From assembly GCF_009906835.1 (NCBI RefSeq), contig NZ_CP047652.1, forward strand, positions 1,674,001 to 1,738,000: a stretch of 64,000 nucleotides of DNA, given 5' to 3'. Position 1 is the first letter of the stretch. Every line of letters starts with the position of its first letter. The DNA is from Aristophania vespae. Its GTDB lineage: Bacteria; Pseudomonadota; Alphaproteobacteria; Acetobacterales; Acetobacteraceae. A program made the position numbers and the translations under genes. The notes under the pieces are model-generated. The model had not been told where the DNA came from. It did not search any database and saw nothing but the letters and a program-made list of their open reading frames with translations. Shown piece by piece: positions 18,327-28,206 of the stretch.

Positions 18327-18664
18327 GTGTTCCCCGCGCGTGCGGGGATGAACCTACGACCCTACAACTCATGCACTGTCTGTAACAGTGTGCCCCGCGC
18401 GTGCGGGGATGAACCGGATAAGGGGCGGGGCGGATAGGCCGCCCCTCCGTGTTCCCCGCGCGTGCGGGGATAAACCTCCTCAGCGGCGTTTACAGCACTA
18501 CTCGCCATAGTGTTCTCCGCACACGCGGGGATGAACGTACAACAACACCTAACAAGACCGCGGCACATTTGTATTTCCCCGCACGTGCTGGGAAGGACCA
18601 TATGCAATGGGATGCAGCAGCGGCACGGAAAGAAGTACGTTCCGTGCGTGCACGGGAATGAATC
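18327..18664 (+). CRISPR. CRISPR array 2, type I-E-like, about 6 repeats
   Basis: Repeats at 18327, 18388, 18449, 18510, 18571 and about 18636, spaced 61 bp (65 bp at the last step as aligned). The first three match the array 1 repeat almost exactly. From the fourth on they degrade (TGTTCTCCGCACACGCG, then TATTTCCCCGCACGTGC). The spacer after repeat 2 is GC-rich (GGGGCGGGGCGGATAGG), unlike its AT-rich surroundings. Confidence 0.92.
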
Positions 18665-18696
18665 TTTAGAGTAAGTCCTCGTCACAAAATAGCGCT

Positions 18697-18785
18697 CTAT
18701 ATTGCTTACAGGTGAGAGGTGGACCGATCAGGGAAGTGATTTCATTTCGTCACAAAGTGCTTTCCACACATGCAGAGATGAAGTT
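18697..18785 (+). CRISPR. Decayed distal repeats of array 2
   Basis: Two further eroded repeats at the expected 61-bp spacing: about 18697-18725 (ending GAGAGGTGGACC) and 18758-18785 (GTGCTTTCCACACATGCAG...). Beyond them the 590-bp repeat family begins. Confidence 0.6.
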
Positions 18786-18839
18786 GGTTATTTCTTAATA
18801 TAGACGTTTTATTGATGTTTTGGATAAGAGATGAGTGCA

Positions 18840-20580
18840 TATTTATAAAAGGCGCTCATGCAATTACAGGTTGTAATTATCCTCTTTTGGGCCGGGCTTG
18901 GTTAAAGCCGAAATTTTGTTCTGTTTTTAGTAAAAGCCCGCAAGGTGAAAACAACCATGGGTTGTTTTTATGGGGGTAAATGAATTGATTTCAACTCAAA
19001 GTAAAGTAAGACATTTTAACCGCAAAACCACAAAAACTATAGATTAAGAAAGAAAATTTGCGTAGCCTGTTCGGGCTATGAGCAAGAGAGTGACCATTCT
19101 TACGTTGCTCATGGCCCATATATGGCCTGACTGGTGCTCTACTGCTTTTACAATATGGCAGTCACCTTTCTAAGAGCCTGCTGGGTAACCAGGGCGCCTG
19201 ATAAAAAAGCACTAGATTGCCCTGATATACTTACAGGCTTTGGGAAATTTTGGCTTTTGTACGAAAATGCGCTTAATATAAATTCGTATAATAAGGGTAG
19301 TAAGTAGCATTTTAATTTTACGACTTGCTCTTTTAGAACAAAATGCAAAGTAAGCACTGACCTGATACAAACCATATTAGAATAATTTATTAGACTATCA
19401 TTTGCATGGCTTAATATGCTAACAGTCATTATCTGAGTTTTCCTTCAAGCTGACTCAGGTGATGATAGGGCTATAGTGGTGGCAGCCACTATGGCCCGTT
19501 TTCTATGAATAGATTTTTGTTTTTAGCAAAATTCTGCAAAATAAATACAATCATAAGTTGTAATAATAGTGATAAATAAATTGGCTTTAATTAAGAGCCA
19601 TGTCCGAATTTTAACCGTGAAATCATAAAAACTATTGATATAGATAAAGAATTTGTGCTTAGGCTGTTCAGGCTATGGGCGGCAGAGTGACCTTCGATGC
19701 ACTACCCATAGCCCGTATTCGGCCTAATGACGCTATGCTGCCCTTATATTATGGCAGCCACCTCCTTAAGAACCAGTGGCCAGGCAGCCTACTAAACCTG
19801 GTTATACCCACCGGTTCTGGAGGATAGTGCTTTGTTTTTAAAAAGTATCTTAATATAAATCTGTGTAATAGGAGACTTGGGCAGCATATTAACTTCACGA
19901 ATTGCCTTTTTAGAGCAAGACGCAAAGTAAGCACCGGCCTCATACTCACCATACTAGTATAATTTAATAGACTAGCATTTGCATGACTTAACATGCTAAT
20001 AGTGTGAACAGTCATTATCTGAGTTTTTCCTTTTCACAGTGACTCAGGTGATGATAGGGCCATGGTGGTGGCGACCACTATGGCCCGTTCGCTATGAATA
20101 CGCTTTTATTTTTAGCAAAGTCAAGTGTCAGTAAGTCTCAATTATTAATTGATGCAAAAATTATATTAATCTTTGGATCAAGACGTAATTGCACATTCAT
20201 AAAAAATTATTATGCACTTACAGGTTGTAACTATTCTTTTTAAAATTAGGTCCGGTTAAAGCCGTAATTCTGTTACAACCCTAGTCAAACCTGACAAAAT
20301 AGACACAACTATGGGTTGTTATATTGCCAGTGATTAGGCAGAAGATAGTTTTTCATTATGAGGCTTTTCGAGAAAAATGTTCATAAAGTTTGATTTATAA
20401 AAGTTCAAACTAACTTAAGTTAATTCTATATTAACTCACTTTATTTTGAGATTCTAAATAAATGCGTAATTATCAATAATCCAGACAAATCTACACAAAA
20501 TAGATGAAGATAGTCTTTTAACTTAATAAACTAAGCGTAACCAGAAACTTAGCCATTCTCTCATATTTTTGCCAATGCAA
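18840..20580. repeat. Left cluster of the 590-bp structured repeat (2 copies) plus shared tail
   Basis: Two copies (about 19021-19520, diverged, and 19617-20110) of an element found four more times at 40.2-43.0 kb. Each copy has three inverted-repeat landmarks: GGCTATGGGC ... GCCCATAGCC, AGAACC.GTGG ... CCAC.GGTTCT, and GGGCCAT.GTGG ... CCAC.ATGGCCC. A lead-in motif (ACAGGTTGTAA...) and a tail (ATGTTCATAAAGTTTGATT onward, 20370-20580) are also shared with the right block. Minus-strand frames of 70-93 codons inside copies do not keep frame between copies, so I do not call them genes. Confidence 0.8.
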
Positions 20581-20636
20581 CCATAAAAACGGCACTGATT
20601 TCGAATGAGTCGTGAGTCGCGAAGCGCAAGCCTTAC

Positions 20637-20706
20637 GCTATGGGCTATGGGCTATGGGCTATGGGCTATGGGCTATGGGCTATGGGCTATGGGCTATGGG
20701 CTATGG
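20637..20706. repeat. Heptamer tandem array, GCTATGG x 10
   Basis: Ten perfect copies of GCTATGG. The unit matches part of the GGCTATGGGC stem of the adjacent 590-bp element, so it may have arisen by slippage from that motif. Confidence 0.97.
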
Positions 20707-20754
20707 GCCAAATGTCACAAATTATAATCCATGGTTGTAATTTATGAATATAAG

Positions 20755-21620
20755 GCGAAAATAACACGTCATAGTTGCAATTCATGCACGTAAGACGAGA
20801 GTTGCAAGCATTAGCCGCGATTTATGCACGTAATACGCGAGTCACAGGCATTAGTCGCAGCTTATGCGCGCAAGATGATAGTCACAGGCATTAGTCACAG
20901 TTCATGCATGCAAGATGATAGTCACAGGCATTAGTCGCAGTTCGTGCACGCAAGACGAAAGTCACTAGCATTAAGTCACAGCTTATGCACGCGAGACGAT
21001 AGTCACTAGCATTAGTCGCAGCTTATGCATGCAAGACGAGAATCAAAGGCCATAAGTCTCGATTTATGCACGTAAGCCGCTAATCACAAGCCAAAGTTCT
21101 AGTTCGTGCATGCAAGACGATAGTCACAACATAGTCACAGTTCATGCACGCAGGCCGCTAATCACAAGCCAAAATCGCAGTTCATGCACGCAAGATGATA
21201 GTCACAGCATAGTCACACTTCATGCACGTAAGACGCAAGTCACAGGCATTAATCGCAGCTTATGCATGCAAGGCCGATAGTCACAGGCATTAGTCGCAGT
21301 TCATACACGTAAGACGAGAATCAAAGGCCATAAGTCGTGATTTATGCACGTAAGCCGCTAAACACAAGTCAAAGTTCTGGTTCATGCACGCAGGACGCTA
21401 GTCACGCGCTATAATCGCAGTTCATACACGCAAGAAACGAGTTACAAACATCGAGCCTCAAGCCGTAGTCACAGTCCATGCACGCAGGACGAGAATTACA
21501 AGCATAATCATAGTTCATGCATATACGTCACGAATCACGAACTAAATCTGTGCACGTAAGACGATAGTCACAGGCCATAATCGCGATTTATGCATGTAAG
21601 ACAATAGCTACAAGCTATAA
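20755..21620. repeat. Left 40-bp satellite array, diverged
   Basis: About 20 units with a period near 40 bp, built on GCACGCAAGACGATAGTCAC followed by AGGCATTAGTCGCAGCTTAT or variants. Units differ from each other by many substitutions and small indels, much more than in the right-hand array at 43.6-44.6 kb. No coding potential is seen. Confidence 0.85.
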
Positions 21621-21624
21621 GTTG

Positions 21625-21713
21625 ATGTTCCCCGCTCACGCAGAGATGGACCTCACAGTGCGAAACAAACGCAACCTTTCCTCACATCTTCTACGTACAT
21701 GCAAGAATAATGC
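21625..21713 (+). CRISPR. Two isolated eroded CRISPR repeats
   Basis: A fairly good repeat at 21625-21652 (ATGTTCCCCGCTCACGC ... GATGGACC) and a poor one 61 bp later (about 21685-21713). They mark the edge of the left repeat block, as 44599-44684 does for the right block. Confidence 0.6.
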
Positions 21714-21747
21714 GGTTAGGGGCCCGTAACGCTTACTGGCACGCATC

Positions 21748-22551
21748 TCATTTGATTTTTGGGCCAACTAAGCCAGACCGGTACCACCCATCCAAAACAT
21801 TGATGTTAGGATTCATAGTCTGTTGCGACAATGCACAGATTAAAAAAAATATTTGCGGCGCTTCGAAATGTAAAATGGCACAAAAAATTCCTTTCGCAGC
21901 AAAGTACTGGTAGGAGAACTGTTTTGATATATCGTGGCTAGTGTGGGTTATATTTGGAGCCCCATCGAACTCAGACTTTAACTCTTGAAACTTTTTACAG
22001 CACTTAACATACTCAGGCAGCGTTAATACAAATATTTCACCCGTAAATAGCTCTTTATTATGCTTGAAATAAAGAGTTTGACCAAACCACACGCACATTT
22101 TGTTCATTAAGCGTATTGCTTCTGGCCCATAATCGACAATTTGCCAGCCTGCCGTTTTATTCTTCAAAACGTCATCTTGAGAGCCAACAACTTGACGTAG
22201 ATGAAGTTTAGACTGCTCATTTGATAGAGGGGTCATTTCCGCAATGATTTCTGGGCGGTTATTTTGTACAGCACGGACAAGCTTATCAAATCGCGATTCG
22301 TCCTTATCGACTTCCCAACTGCTCATCATAACAATGAGACTTAGAGCCTGCTCGTCCGAACTTTTTCCGCTATTACAAAAATTGCATGATGGATAAGTGT
22401 AGCCCTCTGGGGCTTGCCTTTTGTAAAAAAAGTTTCGTGGAGGGAAATGGTCAATTGTCGTGGCAGGAGCTCCGCAATAGACACAAAATTTGTTTTCCGG
22501 TTTGGCAAGAAATTTCCTCTTGCTCATCTGCTTGATTTTAGCTTCACCCAT
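21748..22551 (-). CDS. HNH-endonuclease-like protein
   Basis: 267 residues. The N-terminal 75 residues have CVYCGAPATTIDHFPPRNFF followed by YPSCNFCNSGKS, that is two CxxC zinc knuckles around a DH dipeptide, the arrangement of HNH/McrA-like nucleases. The remainder (about 190 residues) is not recognised. HNH proteins cut DNA in restriction, homing or defence contexts; the target here is unknown. It is the only convincing gene between 16.5 and 25 kb, standing alone between a CRISPR-derived repeat block and an octamer array. An upstream AGGGAGG at the ATG supports the start. Confidence 0.6.
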   Translation of the reverse strand: MGEAKIKQMSKRKFLAKPENKFCVYCGAPATTIDHFPPRNFFYKRQAPEGYTYPSCNFCNSGKSSDEQALSLIVMMSSWEVDKDESRFDKLVRAVQNNRPEIIAEMTPLSNEQSKLHLRQVVGSQDDVLKNKTAGWQIVDYGPEAIRLMNKMCVWFGQTLYFKHNKELFTGEIFVLTLPEYVKCCKKFQELKSEFDGAPNITHTSHDISKQFSYQYFAAKGIFCAILHFEAPQIFFLICALSQQTMNPNINVLDGWYRSGLVGPKIK

Positions 22552-22829
22552 AGGTTCCTCCCTTTATTATCACAAACGGTGCTTAGAAAATAAACTTGTT
22601 CGAGCCGCCTAGACAGCACTCTCACTGTTAAATTTTGGGGATGCACATGTACTGAGTGTTGTTTCAAACCCGTGCACAGTCCGCTGCATACGCCGCATTC
22701 TACGCCTAAAGTTCCTAGGTTTCTATAATGGGGGAAACAGCTTTATCTGCAATATGTTATTTACGCTGGCAAAGTTGGTTTTGGGTCTATGCAGATAATG
22801 ACTAATTCAGATGTTGCAATTTTGCTAAG
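22552..22829. other. Intergenic region, nothing recognised
   Basis: Spacer upstream of the HNH gene, presumably holding its promoter; no gene, RNA or repeat seen before the octamer array. Confidence 0.4.
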
Positions 22830-23353
22830 AGCGTAAGAGCGTAAGAGCGTAAGAGCGTAAGAGCGTAAGAGCGTAAGAGCGTAAGAGCGTAAGAGCGTAA
22901 GAGCGTAAGAGCGTAAGAGCGTAAGAAGAGCGTAAGAGCGTAAGAGCGTAAGAGCGTAAGAGCGTAAGAGCGTAAGAGCGTAAGAGCGTAAGAGCGTAAG
23001 AGCGTAAGAGCGTAAGAGCGTAAGAGCGTAAGAGCGTAAGAGCGTAAGAGCGTAAGAGCGTAAGAGCGTAAGAGCGTAAGAGCGTAAGAGCGTAAGAGCG
23101 TAAGAGCGTAAGAGCGTAAGAGCGTAAGAGCGTAAGAGCGTAAGAGCGTAAGAGCGTAAGAGCGTAAGAGCGTAAGAGCGTAAGAGCGTAAGAGCGTAAG
23201 AGCGTAAGAGCGTAAGAGCGTAAGAGCGTAAGAGCGTAAGAGCGTAAGAGCGTAAGAGCGTAAGAGCGTAAGAGCGTAAGAGCGTAAAGAAAGCGTAAGA
23301 GCGTAAGAGCGTAAGAGCGTAAGAGCGTAAGAGCGTAAGAGCGTAAGAGCGTA
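22830..23353. repeat. Octamer tandem array, AGCGTAAG x about 65
   Basis: About 524 bp of the 8-bp unit AGCGTAAG. Two small irregularities (near 22921-22930 and 23285-23292) divide it into three blocks. Because 3 x 8 = 24, it leaves long open frames, such as a minus-strand (SYALTLLR)n frame; these are artefacts of the repeat. Confidence 0.98.
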
Positions 23354-25057
23354 TACAGTCATCTCACTTTTGTACAAGCCTAAAATTATGTGATAACGTT
23401 ATTATTACTCGTAGAGACGTTTCATTTTTGCATATCAAAATTGATGTGCTCGGCCTTTTCTGTAATTTTCGAGCTCATTGATAAATAACTGCTAAAGCAT
23501 TATCACCATCATTAAAATACTCTCAAACATCACGTTAAATTAGAGAAGTTGGTATCTTTTGACAGATGAAATAATCTGCCTTTATTACGCAAATAATTTA
23601 TCTTACCGTAATCATCTGACTTATTTTACGTTCAGTAACAATATGTATTTTTCTTACTCTAAATCAGTCATTATCTTGCAATTTCTATCTGACTTTATAC
23701 CCGTCTGAATCATGTTCTAAAGCGCATAGTTTTAAGTATTTTTATAATGATAATTGCAACTCATATAGGATATTATAGCTATAGTGACGAAGGCTATATA
23801 AGCACTAAAAATAAAATATCTTGCTTTGTAACGTCTAAAACACCGTAATAATGAGCTGCTTATCAGAGACCCCTTTTCATACCGCCTCATCGACCTCACG
23901 ACGTAGAATTTTCATTCTTTTTAAGTTTGTAGACTCTTAACAATTTGGCAAATCTATTTAGAAGGCAGATTTCAGAGGGTGTATTACGTATGGATTGCAA
24001 AGGCATATTTAGTAAGAAAAGTTATCCTCTCTCGCATGCCGGGCTGTCATAATATCACTTATCATAGTGAGATATTTTTTGTCATATTTAGCTATATACT
24101 TGCTCCTGACTGACTATAAAAATTTATTTCTATTAAATTGTAATAAAATCAGCATGTCTTGCACATGTATAATTCCAAAAATCATTCTCTATTACACTGT
24201 AAATTATCAATTTTACGGAATAGATATTTTTATAAAATATAGTTTTAAATTTTGAAAAAAAATTTCAAGTTACATTCAAAATATTTAAATGCTGATTTTT
24301 TATTCAGTCTGTTCCTATTATAATAAGTTTCTCAATAACATTTTGCGATGTATCTTTACATGAAAGCGACAAAATACTCGCTTTTTTATAAAATCTTTGA
24401 AGTTTTTTATTATATAAAAAATAGTACTTAATTTTATTTATATTGCTGAGCAAAAATTCAATCTTAAAATATTCTTAATTTTTGCTATTTGGCCACGCAT
24501 CAAGCTCTAAAAAATATATTTGTACATTTTTGACCTATAAATAAACAGATCATATTTATAAATTTTCATAAATATAATTATAATAAATGAAATTTTAATG
24601 ATAAATTGTAAAATGTAGTTTTGTATATATGTTTTATTCTTAAATAAATTTATATTTAAAAGCATTATAAATAAATAACTATTACATTATCTTTATAGAA
24701 AAATACAAATTCATCAAAAAATAAAAATTTTTTTTAAACAAAATTTTCTTTTTTATGTTATAATCTGTCACTCAAAAGAAATATAAATATTTATAAAGTT
24801 TTAAAAAATTTTAACTAATTATTAAAAATTAGGTAATTACCCTACTCACTTTACCTGCTTAACCTTTTTAATTTTTGTTTCCTCCTTACTTTTAACCTTT
24901 TATTTCATACTCTTTATAGGTTAAACACATTATGACATATGAATTTAATTCAAGTTATACGTATCGGAAAACCGATTTTTATTCGAGGCTATGCAAAATA
25001 TATCGAATTTTGAAAAAAATTCCTTTTTAAAATAGTTAAAAGGATTAGAAAATGAAT
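23354..25057. other. AT-rich gene-free tract
   Basis: 1.7 kb with very low GC, lowest from about 24,050 to 25,000, with many A/T runs. No frame with an RBS and recognisable protein was found, and no tRNA, terminator or repeat. It separates the repeat block from the phage-like island and fits decayed or silenced foreign DNA. Confidence 0.5.
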
Positions 25058-25429
25058 TCACGCGACTCGATCTTTCTCACTCGCAAGCGGGCCAAACTTG
25101 TCCAAAAACAAAGCAAGCGCTCGTTTCTCTTCCTCATCCATAGCACGCCAAGCTCTGAGGAGAGCGAATTCTGTAGAATTTTTGACAAGCTGGCTAGGCG
25201 TCTCAACCAAAGAAATCTCATCACCAAAACGGATATAGTCGATAGCAACACCGTAAAGGTCCGAGAGAGCGCACATTACTGGCCAGGACGGAAGTGATTT
25301 ATCTGTTTCAATTTTAGATAACTGGCTACTTTGAATTTCTACACTAAGTGCAGCGACTGCTTCAGATTGCTGCAGTCCTGCCTGATGTCGAAGCCGCCTT
25401 AACCTTTGCCCTAACGTTTCTTTTTTCAT
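25058..25429 (-). CDS. XRE-family helix-turn-helix regulator
   Basis: About 123 residues. The HTH spans residues 5-65: LGQRLRRLRHQAGLQQSEA, then SSQLSKIETDKSLPSW and LSDLYGVAIDYIRFG, the cI/SinR pattern. The C-terminal part is acidic/basic and probably helical. I start at the ATG at 25429, which has AAGGA ten bases upstream; an in-frame ATG at 25471 has none. It is divergent from the phage-like genes, with inverted repeats in between, so a repressor of that island is likely. Confidence 0.75.
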   Translation of the reverse strand: MKKETLGQRLRRLRHQAGLQQSEAVAALSVEIQSSQLSKIETDKSLPSWPVMCALSDLYGVAIDYIRFGDEISLVETPSQLVKNSTEFALLRAWRAMDEEEKRALALFLDKFGPLASEKDRVA

Positions 25430-25485
25430 GGGGTGACATTCCTTAATGTTAAAGTTCTCCATGAATGTCATTTAATGAGATTTTG

Positions 25486-25536
25486 TGAATGAATTTTATT
25501 CATTTTTTTTATTGCTATTCGTGTGAATTAAATTCA
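25486..25536. promoter_or_regulatory. Probable operators of the XRE regulator
   Basis: Two similar palindromes in the divergent gap: TGAATGAATTTTATTCA (25486-25502) and TGAATTAAATTCA (25524-25536). The second is nested between ATTCGT and ACGAAT arms. Their repetition next to an HTH gene suggests autoregulation and control of the rightward genes. Confidence 0.5.
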
Positions 25537-25770
25537 TATATACGAATTACATTTGATAAACAACATTCACTTTAGACCAGAGTTACAATTGCAAAAATAG
25601 GGTTAAAACTAAGTTGAGTGAACATGTCCACATACTTAAATGACTTGATAGCAACATATTTCATAAGAAAACGTTTCCTAAAAAGAAAAAGCTATCAAAC
25701 ATTCATTGTAGCTCATTATGGCAAAAAGAATGCGTGTTTTGCCTGTATCTTTTTATAAGAGGAATATAAA

Positions 25771-26322
25771 ATGAATAATCCATCTCAAAAAGAATGTCAC
25801 GAACGGTTTCATACTCATGCTATAGAGTTGGGCGCTTTAGTAACATACTGTGAAACTGGATATAATCTACAATTTATTAAACCAGATGATTATAATACAC
25901 TTTCAAAAATTTTAGAGGATCATAAAAAACAATTTTATAAAGATATCCTGGCTTTAACATCGCAATTTTTTCACTCTAACGAGAACCTTTCATCTTATCT
26001 TACAGAAAATAGGCGCTCAATCTTAACTCAAGAGCTAAAGAATTTTTTAAAGCAGCAAATTTATTTTTTAAAATTAAGTGATATTACGCCGGAACAATTA
26101 GAAAACTGGCTTAAAAAGCTTTCACCACATTCGGCAAAAATTAAGCAACCTATTACCAAACCAAACGCCGTCACTATCGAAAAGCAAAAAACAGCCCCTC
26201 CTATTGATCTGAGCAAAGAAGATACGCAAACTCTTCATATTCTCATAACATGCGTTAAATGCCCACAAATCAGGCAAGCCGCTCAGCATGAAATAGAAAA
26301 GCGTGCAGGTTTTTGTAAATGA
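25771..26322 (+). CDS. Hypothetical protein, first rightward gene of the phage-like island
   Basis: 183 residues, no signal peptide or membrane segment, largely helical, lysine- and glutamine-rich. AGAGGA seven bases before the ATG is a good RBS. I do not recognise a family. Position opposite the XRE repressor suggests an early or regulatory island gene. Low GC and AT-rich codons match the rest of the island and differ from the chromosomal genes. Confidence 0.5.
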   Translation: MNNPSQKECHERFHTHAIELGALVTYCETGYNLQFIKPDDYNTLSKILEDHKKQFYKDILALTSQFFHSNENLSSYLTENRRSILTQELKNFLKQQIYFLKLSDITPEQLENWLKKLSPHSAKIKQPITKPNAVTIEKQKTAPPIDLSKEDTQTLHILITCVKCPQIRQAAQHEIEKRAGFCK

Positions 26323-26524
26323 AATTGCGATCTTATATCTGTGCTAAGATTTTCCAATTTCACACATACTGTGACTTGTTAATAATATATAGAAATATAG
26401 ATCGAATTAAAAGCGTTAATTATTAATTATAAATTTATCAACATAACCTCATATCATCTTATAAAAGTTTTTATCAATAAATAATTAACAATTATTTTAA
26501 TTTTATTATTATAGGTATATTTAA

Positions 26525-26908
26525 ATGCTTATCCCACGCATAATAGACGCTTCATGCGCAAAAAGTAACATTGTAGCAAAGCGAAAAAGAGTTCAAACAA
26601 AATGGACTTCTGACAAAATTTCTTTGCTCCGCTCCCTTTATAACGAGAATTATAGTTATAAAGAAATGGCTTTTGAGTTATCTGTCTCGCGTTTTATGGT
26701 CGATTCAGCCATCAGACGCTATATTAAAGGCCAGTCCCGTCCAATTTATACACCGCAAATAGACGTAAAACTTCGAAAAATTCCTAAAGGATTAAAATTA
26801 ACGAGAGACGAACTCGTTTCCGCAAATTCTCCAGACCCTCTCCCCAAAGGGCACCCACTTGCCAAGCCTACAGGGTGGAAAAACACATTAAGGTTTAGCG
26901 AACAATAA
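26525..26908 (+). CDS. Small HTH protein, GcrA/Myb-like
   Basis: 127 residues. Residues 25-65 (KWTSDKISLLRSLYNENYS then YKEMAFELSVSRFMVDSAI) resemble the Trp-starting helix-turn-helix found in GcrA and Myb/SANT-like DNA-binding proteins. The rest is basic, ending in a proline/lysine-rich segment. Probable DNA-binding regulator of the island. The Shine-Dalgarno is weak. Confidence 0.5.
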   Translation: MLIPRIIDASCAKSNIVAKRKRVQTKWTSDKISLLRSLYNENYSYKEMAFELSVSRFMVDSAIRRYIKGQSRPIYTPQIDVKLRKIPKGLKLTRDELVSANSPDPLPKGHPLAKPTGWKNTLRFSEQ

Positions 26909-27017
26909 ATAAATTAAGACATCTGGTTAAAGTTACTTAATCCAATTTATCGCCATATATGCTTTTTAAATTACGTAATCGAAACATATAATAATTTATC
27001 AATATGGAAGAGTCACC

Positions 27018-27392
27018 ATGACAAGCAAAACAATTTTATCCTGTGGAAAATTACATCTTGATACCGAAACACGTCTAGTTTCAGGACCAAGAGGCGAAAT
27101 AAGGTTAGAAAATTTGCTTTTCAAGCTTCTTAAAAGACTGATGAGACGTCCAGAAGCTATTATACAAACTAATGATTTGATAGCTGCGTTATGGCCTAAT
27201 CCAGATGAAGAACCTGATACTGCTTATGCAACCTTGAAGACAAGCATCACCATACTCCGTAATACATTCATAAGTTTAGGGTGTAATGGTCGGCACAAAG
27301 TGATGATCATCAATGAACGAGGCGTTGGCTATTATATAAGTGCCTGGAAAGATGATTATAATATAAAACCTTATCAGTTAGACCAAAACTGA
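27018..27392 (+). CDS. Stand-alone OmpR/PhoB-type winged-helix DNA-binding protein
   Basis: 124 residues consisting only of the C-terminal effector domain of response regulators: LDTETRLVSGPRGEIRL, LENLLFKLLKRLMRRPEA, recognition helix region DTAYATLKTSITILRN, and the wing NERGVGYYI. There is no receiver domain, so it is not phosphorylation-controlled in the usual way. Good RBS GGAAGAG upstream. Probably a third transcription factor of the island, just before the lysis genes. Confidence 0.65.
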   Translation: MTSKTILSCGKLHLDTETRLVSGPRGEIRLENLLFKLLKRLMRRPEAIIQTNDLIAALWPNPDEEPDTAYATLKTSITILRNTFISLGCNGRHKVMIINERGVGYYISAWKDDYNIKPYQLDQN

Positions 27393-27454
27393 CAGGGCAT
27401 TAAGACTTAAATTATTTAAGTTATATTTGATAATAGAAACGATATTTATTTTAA

Positions 27455-27518
27455 CTATCTCTAATTCTCTTAGTAATAGGCTGACAACACATTGATTACT
27501 AAAAAGAATTAGAGATAG
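27455..27518. other. Long intergenic inverted repeat
   Basis: Arms CTATCTCTAATTCT.TTAGTAAT (27455-27477) and ATTACTAA..AGAATTAGAGATAG (27495-27518) pair over about 22 bp around a 17-nt loop. No strong U-tract follows on either strand. It could be a terminator-like structure between the convergent 27392 and 27550 ends, or a small structured RNA. Confidence 0.6.
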
Positions 27519-27549
27519 AAAATAAAATCTAATTTTTTTCAAAGCTTAT

Positions 27550-27687
27550 TCAGGCTTTTTTCTTGGCAGATTTAGTTGACTTGGCCTGAGATAGATCAGA
27601 AGCTGCCACTTCTTTTTCTTTTGTTGTGCTTTTACTATCTCTTAAAATTTTTGATGCATGTGATGCAGCTTTTTTTCCTGTAGGCAT
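27550..27687 (-). CDS. Small basic lysine/serine/alanine-rich protein
   Basis: 45 residues beginning MPTGKKAASHASKIL and ending SAKKKA, strongly basic, no hydrophobic segment. An excellent AAGGA box precedes the ATG. Small basic proteins with GKKAAS..AS..L patterns are common near phage genes, but their function is not known to me. It may bind nucleic acid by charge. It is antisense to the flanking island genes and followed by the inverted repeat at 27455-27518. Confidence 0.55.
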   Translation of the reverse strand: MPTGKKAASHASKILRDSKSTTKEKEVAASDLSQAKSTKSAKKKA

Positions 27688-27948
27688 AAAATTTTCCTTC
27701 TGGAAATCAATTAAATATTATTGTCAAAAAGGAATTTTCTGACAATAAGTAAGATAACCACCATGAAGTAAAATAAAAAATTAATGATCAACTATATTTG
27801 ATTATAATGAATAATATGTATAATTTTAAGTAATTATTTAATATATAAAAACAATTTTTTAAATATATTACAAGGTTTTAGATTATAACCTCTGTACTTA
27901 CACTACCATGCCATAACTCCTGATGTCGAAGCCAATTGGGAGAAAGCT

Positions 27949-28206
27949 ATGACAGATCCTAATCTAATTATTACAAATGGGGGATTTAAAAATGCCTTAG
28001 TAAAATTAAGCTATGAACAAGCAGAACATGACCAGCGTTTATCTAGGTTAGAAAACCAGATTAGCGAGGGTTTTTCATCAATTAATGATAGTTTACGCAC
28101 CATACAAACTATTAAAAATTGGACTACAGGAGCTGCTGCCGGGGTAGGCACAGCCATTGTTTATGCCTTGCTTAGCCTGTTTCAGGGCGGAGGGCATTTA
28201 TTATGA
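27949..28206 (+). CDS. Lysis-cassette protein with coiled coil and C-terminal TM (XhlA/holin-like)
   Basis: 85 residues: residues 18-55 form a likely coiled coil (YEQAEHDQRLSRLENQI) and residues 60-80 are a single membrane segment (TGAAAGVGTAIVYALLSLF). This is the XhlA-like architecture often found beside phage endolysins. It overlaps the lysozyme start by 4 bp (ATGA), so they are translated together. The holin-helper role is inference from topology and position. Confidence 0.55.
   Translation: MTDPNLIITNGGFKNALVKLSYEQAEHDQRLSRLENQISEGFSSINDSLRTIQTIKNWTTGAAAGVGTAIVYALLSLFQGGGHLL

Noticed and set aside
22802-23377. 191-codon minus-strand frame of repeated SYALTLLR
   Set aside because: It is only the octamer array read in one frame; 3 x 8 bp gives long open frames automatically. 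No RBS.
24067-24255. 62-codon frame in the AT-rich tract
   Set aside because: AT-rich codons only, no RBS, no family.
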